In this document: positions 58,767 through 64,000 of the stretch, piece after piece
Layout: every line of letters begins with the position of its first letter
How positions within the stretch are numbered: position 1 is the stretch's first letter
Origin: Erythroxylum novogranatense
Lineage: Eukaryota; Streptophyta; Magnoliopsida; Malpighiales; Erythroxylaceae
NCBI GenBank assembly: GCA_029891385.1
Contig: CM057232.1
Span: 63,673,824 to 63,737,823, forward strand
DNA length: 64,000 nt
Reading direction: 5' to 3'
Made by a program: the position numbers and the translations under genes
Notes under the pieces: model-generated
The model's database searches: none
Seen by the model: the letters and a program-made list of their open reading frames with translations, nothing else
Told to the model about the DNA's origin: nothing

Positions 58767-59855
58767 CCAACTAGAAACAATCAAAGAAGTATTTTAGTTA
58801 CCCCTGCCATTGAAAATGGAGCTATGTTTTTGTTATGCTGTTTCTTCAGGGGCTTATTGGCCTGAGTCTAGACTAGTTTCACATGTCGGGAGGAGTTGAT
58901 TGAGACATGTGGCATATTAAAGTTTCAGGTATTAGCAAACTTTCAAGGGCTTGCTAATTAGGTTCTGTAAATTTCTGCTGAAACACCAAAACCCTCTTGA
59001 ATCAGAAAGTGGAGTATAAAAGGATTAATGCATCTCTCAGAAGCAGCATTTGATATTTAATTGGGGATAAATCTTCAATATTTTGTACATATGCTTGTCA
59101 ATAATTTCATCTGATCCAAAACTGTGTTCTGGTAATCTTTCTTCTTTTTTGGGAGAAAATACTGTGTTTTGGCAAGTCAGCTTTTGCTTCTGTATGCCCT
59201 TTTTTCATATCAAGCTCCCATTTAAGAGCATGGTTTTTCGCAGACTACACGTTGTTCCTGGAATCCCAGAAAAATGGTGAGACCTCTCAATACTTCGTAA
59301 AAACAGGAAAATAGGTGAGATGATTCGGGCTTGACTATCTGGCAGTTAGATTCTAGGGTAGAGGTCTACGGTAGTGAGATAACTTCAGAGCCAATTGAAC
59401 TGAGGAGAGGGTTGTGAGGCTAGTAGCTTGTATACATGTTAGTTCGAGACTGAGTACATGAAAATAAAGAAGTCTGAGTGGACTTTGGATTATAAAACAT
59501 ACCTTGGTCCTTGTCGCTACTGAATTGATGCAACTTAAATGTAGTTTCAGTATTGCTCTAGCAGAGAAGAGTTTGAATCGTACGTGGATTTAACTTGTGC
59601 CTGTCCAATTAGGACCAAGTGTTATCCAATTAGATCGTTGATGTGGGTGGTCCATCATCCGTTTAAGATGTGATTATCAATTAATATAAAAGATTATTTT
59701 AGATATTAATAACTATATTATTATCTTCTTAACTTGATTAATTTGAGAACTAATTAATAAGTAAATTAAAGTACAATGTTTTAATTAGTGATAAGATCAA
59801 TATTATGAATATTATATCAAACTTAGTACTGGATTAGATTTTGGTACAATATTGC
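58767..59855. other. 3' untranslated region and spacer
   Basis: Downstream of the TGA. A possible AATAAA poly(A) signal lies at 59463-59468; a closer one is not obvious. The plus-strand frame at 59083-59280 has no domain. The last part is AT-rich spacer before the Tigger element. Confidence 0.4.
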
Positions 59856-62110
59856 ATCGATATCGGTTAAGACCGAAAAATCTCGATAAATGAATATTCG
59901 ATAAATTAATAATCTCGATTAAATAATAATTTTTTTCAGTCCCGACTTGGGCCAATAGGATAAAATAATAATCTCGCTAAATGCATAAGATAACAGTTTT
60001 TTTAAAAATTACTTGAGGCCCATTGAAAGTATAAAATAATAATTCATTAAATAAATATGAAAATTACATATATAATTCATAAAAAAGCACTTCCTAAATT
60101 TTTATTTCAAATTTAATGCTTTCCTAAAATATGTATCTATAGTCAATTGATTCTTCTTTCATGCGAACTGAATTCAATTTCATCTTTAACTTTTTAGAGA
60201 GCATAAATTACATTCAGCACATTCTTCTTATTTTGAAACAAGTAACTTTTTAAAGTCTCTACGGCAAGAAAAGTTTCTTTTGGAGAAATATGTGGTATAT
60301 CGTTACTATTTTCTGGATCTTGATTGTGATAATCTTCCATACCCATTATTCCTTGAATAATTTCTTCGTCTGTAGGCGATTCCATTAAAGCTTCATTTTC
60401 ACTAAGATAATTCAGAATCTGCTCTACATTCATGGTATTTCTATAATGTAAATTAGAAATAACTTTCTCTAATCTTTGACTGCCTTTAACATCACTGATT
60501 TCTTCTTCTAGAAGTATACCTTCCTCGGATCGAATTTTGTAATGTTGAAAACAATTTACAATAGTTGTGGCATTCACATCAATATTTCAAGCAGCATTAA
60601 TAAAATATATAGCATCCAGGACATTAATTTTTTTAGGATTTATTGCTCCCATCTCATAGCCTTCCAAGATGTTAGAATAAAAACGACGTCAATAATAAAT
60701 CTTAAGTGATCGAATAATTCCAGCATCACATGGTTGAATTTTTTATGTTGTATTTGGAGGCAAAAAGAACAATTCAACATTTCTTAAGCCTTTAATAACC
60801 TTGGGATGGATTGGGCAATTATCTACTATAAGCAACACTTTTCTACCTGTCATTCTATCATCAAACCAACGAACAAATTCTTGAAAGAATAATCCTGTCA
60901 TCAATGCTTTCTTGTTGGCTCGATAATGACAATTAAGATTGTCAATATTCACATTTTTAAAGCATCTAGGATTAGCATACTTACCAATAATCCAAAGAGG
61001 TACTTTATCTGAACCATCCCCATTGCAACAAACAGCAACAATACGTTTTTCCTGGTTCTTTTTTCGTCTTTCTAATTGCTTTATAGCTAGTGCATGATAT
61101 GCTTGCAAATGATAAAATAAGCCTGTTTCATCCATATTATAAATATCTCTCTAATGAAATTTATCCAATTTAGCTCAAATTTGAGGTACAACTTCTTTAA
61201 TATTCTCCATGACAACTGAACTGCTTTCACCAAACCTTCTATAAGACTTAATCTCATGTCTCGCCTTGAACTGTTCTAGCCAACCACTCGAGAAGTTAAA
61301 TTCTAGATTTGCATCACCGTACATCTTCTGTAGAAACTCTCTTGCTTTAGTTTGAATCATTTCTCTAGTCATGTTCACTTTCTCTTGATATTGGAGAAAC
61401 CACTCAGATAATACCTTTTCTAATTCAAGATATTTTGCTGATTTGTGCCTTTTAACATGGCTATTTGTTATCTTTTTTGATAAATACTCTGATGACCTTT
61501 TAAAAGTATTTGATATTGTTGATTGACTAATAGAGAGATCAAACTTTTGTTAAATCCACTGTTGCAAATCTTTTTGACTTGAAGAGGGATGATGATTTCT
61601 GTACTCATATAATGCTTTTCTCATCTCATCAATTAGCTTAGACTTTTTTACACCTTTCAAATGAGTAGCCATGAAAGAGAAGATATAATATATGAATTTT
61701 TATATTTTGGTATATGAAGTTAAAGTACATGTATCTATTTATAAACTCTATACAATACTGTGTACTTGAAGCAATTCACAACACTTCATATCATAACACT
61801 TCATATTCTAATGTATTTACATGCACTCTATTTTAAATCATGCTAACCTAAGATTAATAAACTTATTTTGACAAGATTAATCACCATCATTAATTAATTG
61901 TTTATTTATTTTCTTTTCTTAGTTACGGAAAAAATTAATTGTTTAATTTGAAAATATAATGTACAAAATAAAATTATTCTATAAATTAATAAATATTAAT
62001 TTATCGATAAATTAATAAAATATTCATTTATTGATAAATTAATAACTTTATATAAGATAATAATTTTTAAGTCCAAAAATGTTCATTTATAGAGGTATTA
62101 CTATACTGTT
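59856..62110 (-). mobile_element. Tigger/pogo-type DNA transposon
   Basis: The transposase pseudogene is flanked by similar ends. On the right, the minus strand from 62110 reads CAGTATAGTAATACCTCTAT followed by AAATGAACATT. On the left, 59880-59905 reads TCTCGATAAATGAATATT, a diverged inverted match to that CTCTATAAATGAACATT block. Sub-terminal ATAAATTAATA repeats occur on both sides. The left outer end and a TA target duplication are not clear, so limits are approximate. Confidence 0.7.
60194..61672 (-). pseudogene. Tigger/pogo transposase, stop-codon inactivated
   Basis: On the minus strand an ATG at 61672 opens MATHLKGVKKSKLIDEMR, a CENP-B/Psq-type DNA-binding start. A second helix-turn-helix (CENP-B type) contains KAREFLQKMYG and FSSGWLEQFKARH, followed by the DDE_1 nuclease. 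Catalytic acidic residues appear as NMDETGLF (61135 region), LLIVDNCPIHP (about 60790-60830) and, just after a stop, PCDAGII, the usual D, D, D of pogo-like enzymes. The frame is the same throughout about 490 codons. It is broken by about six in-frame stops (for example near 61550, at 61175, about 61150, and at 60743) and by no frameshift. Decay is therefore by substitution only. Confidence 0.88.
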
Positions 62111-62985
62111 TTGAGCAATTTTTAAATTTATAAAATAGTCCCTAATTTTTTAAAAAATTGGAAAATAATCCTTCAATATCTATATAATTTAAACTAACCT
62201 TGTCTCAAAAAATCATAATAATAAAAATTTAAAATAACATTTTTTTATTTTCTTAATATTATTTTCACACATTCCATATATAAACAATAACCACAATTGA
62301 TATAAAAATATTATTTTATCATCATAGAAATATAAAATTAAGAATAATAAAAAGTATTTAAAATATTAAAATTTTATCATATAATAAATAATAATTAAAT
62401 CAAAATATCAAATAAAAAGAAAAATTATTATCAATAATAAAATATAATTTGTCTTAATATTAGTTTTCAATAGTAAAATATATTTATCTTAATATGTAAT
62501 TGTTATTAATAATAAAATATAGTTATATTTATATTAACGATTTTAAAAGAAATACAAAATTTGAGGTCTCTTAATTTTCATTTTAACAAATTAACTATTC
62601 TTTGTAGAAAAATATAACTATTGTTTACTATATGAATTTAAATATTATATTATTAATAATAAAAAATAGATAATGGTGGTGAAGAAGAAAGAGTGAGAGT
62701 GTGAGAGAAAAAATAAAGCGAGGAAAAAAAGGTAGCAGAGTTGGGTTGGGCCAATACCAGGCAAAACAGGTCGGTACAAGCCGATATTTGGACCCAGTAC
62801 TAAAACATTCCATTTTGTACCATTTTCATCCGGTGCATTACGTGATTCATCACACTGGATAAGATACCAATTAACAAATAAGTACAATTAAGTAAACACA
62901 ATTAAATTAAAAAAGAGAGAAGGACAAACTCAACTTTAGTGGTTTGGTTCATGTTAAACCTATGACAAGCTTCAAACCACATTTT
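62111..62985. other. Very AT-rich spacer
   Basis: Long AATAAAATAT-type tracts, no gene. The two overlapping minus-strand frames at 62628-62887 are hydrophobic by composition and show no domain. Confidence 0.5.
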
Positions 62986-64000
62986 AGAGCTCTATTTGTT
63001 ATCGAATTTTCTCATGTGGATAAATATCAATTTATTTATAATCATTTTCAAGAACTTTTCACAAAAGAATTCACTTTTCCCACTTCATAAAATAATTACA
63101 ATCAACAATCACTCTTTTTATGGGTAAAAAAATTATCACAAGAAAATCACTCAAGACTTGGCATAAAAGATCCTTTTATAGTAGTTGTTGGGGTTGTCGT
63201 GAGATGTACTTTGCCTTCTCTCTGACATAATTATCATTCTGCCCCCATTATTTTCATTTGACTTTTTGCTTATCGTAAGATTCTTTACATAGGTGAACTC
63301 TTGCTTTTTCCTGATGTAAGACTTTGCCTCATGAGAGAGTTTTTTGCCCACCTAAACTCAACCATATCTAATGGTTTAATGTTGAAAGGCTTACCTAAGG
63401 GCCATTTTAATACGCCATGCTTAAATGAAGAATAATTTCTAACTCTTTCTAGCTTAGTAGAGAAGGAATACTTTATATCTATTAACAAAGAAGGTGGGCT
63501 TCAATCTCCTAATCAAGTCATTAAGAAGAGCTTTTTAGCAGGGTGAGAAGTAAAGAAAAGTCATGCTAGCATAACTAAAACTTGGAGTAAGTTGGTGGCT
63601 TTGAAAACCTTTAGGGACATACTTTCCCATTTGAAGAATTCTGTAGTTAACTAAGAGCTATCTACTATTGAATCTTCTTAAGTGGATAAATATCAACTTT
63701 ATATAATATTTTTTCAAGAACTTTTCGCAAAAAAATTCACTTTTCCCACTTTATAAAAAAAATTATAATCAACTATCACTCTTTCTATAGGTATAAAAAT
63801 TGTCACAAGAAAATCACCTAAGACTTGGCATAAAAGATCCTTTCTATAGTTATAATTGCTTAATCAGTCATTGAGGTTGTAATAAGATGTACTATGCCTT
63901 CTCTGTAACATAATTATAGTACTGTTCCCTTTAATTTTTATTTGATTTTTTGTTTTTGGTAAGATTCTTCACGCGGGTGAACTCCGTGAGGCTTTGCCTC
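62986..64000. repeat. Direct duplication running off the window
   Basis: About 62988-63340 is repeated at about 63652-64000. Shared blocks include GTGGATAAATATCAA, TTCAAGAACTTTTC, AATTCACTTTTCCCACTT, AAGACTTGGCATAAAAGATCC and GTAAGATTCTT, all in the same order with roughly 660-bp spacing and about 85% similarity by eye. The 310 bp between copies is single-copy within the window. No coding content is recognised. Confidence 0.8.

Overview
This window looks like repeat-rich nuclear DNA of a flowering plant, most likely a eudicot; I cannot name the species. Most of it is transposable elements: Ty3/gypsy chromovirus, Athila-like gypsy, Ty1/copia, RTE-type LINE and Tigger/pogo. There is one convincing host gene, a nine-exon membrane J-domain (DNAJC14/Jiv-like) protein at 51.9-58.8 kb. 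Intron-bearing structure, plant retroelement families, tRNA-iMet-type primer sites and AT-rich spacers all fit a plant nucleus.

Layout. 1-8.1 kb: a copia LTR remnant abuts a 5'-truncated, frame-broken chromovirus (protease, RT-RNase H, integrase, chromodomain). A 907-bp non-autonomous element (TTA target duplication) interrupts its integrase, and a 2.1-kb 3' LTR follows. 8.1-18.4 kb: unassigned AT-rich DNA, a clean solo chromovirus LTR (12836-14986, duplication GACCC) and an Athila-like RT fragment on the minus strand. 18.4-49.5 kb: one RTE-type LINE cut into four pieces by three insertions. These are (i) a 9.4-kb copia element resembling Sireviruses, with an envelope-like 3' region (19082-28527, GTTGG); (ii) a 3.9-kb solo LTR (28604-32511, ACTAT); and (iii) a reverse-oriented LTR (33510-49176). 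The third was itself split by a non-autonomous LTR element with foldback structure (33785-37183, GAACT) and a complete but decayed copia element on the minus strand (38453-48047, CATGT). Removing the insertions makes the LINE reading frame continuous at each junction, which fixes the relative order of events.

49.5-51.9 kb is spacer plus the leader of the J-protein gene. 51.9-58.8 kb is that gene: 1,668 coding nt, 555 aa, with one GC-AG intron. 59.9-62.1 kb is a minus-strand Tigger/pogo element whose transposase is broken only by stop codons. 62.1-64 kb is AT-rich DNA ending in a ~660-bp-spaced direct duplication that runs off the window.

The most unusual signals are short palindrome arrays inside non-coding parts of the retroelements. 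One is seven perfect AAGTCGACTT decamers, plus one with a single mismatch, in the copia leader at 44.9-45.07 kb. The others are CG-rich TCGCGA-centred arrays in the chromovirus LTRs at 13.43-13.65 and 30.34-30.57 kb. No database search was possible; all family names come from motifs read in the translations.
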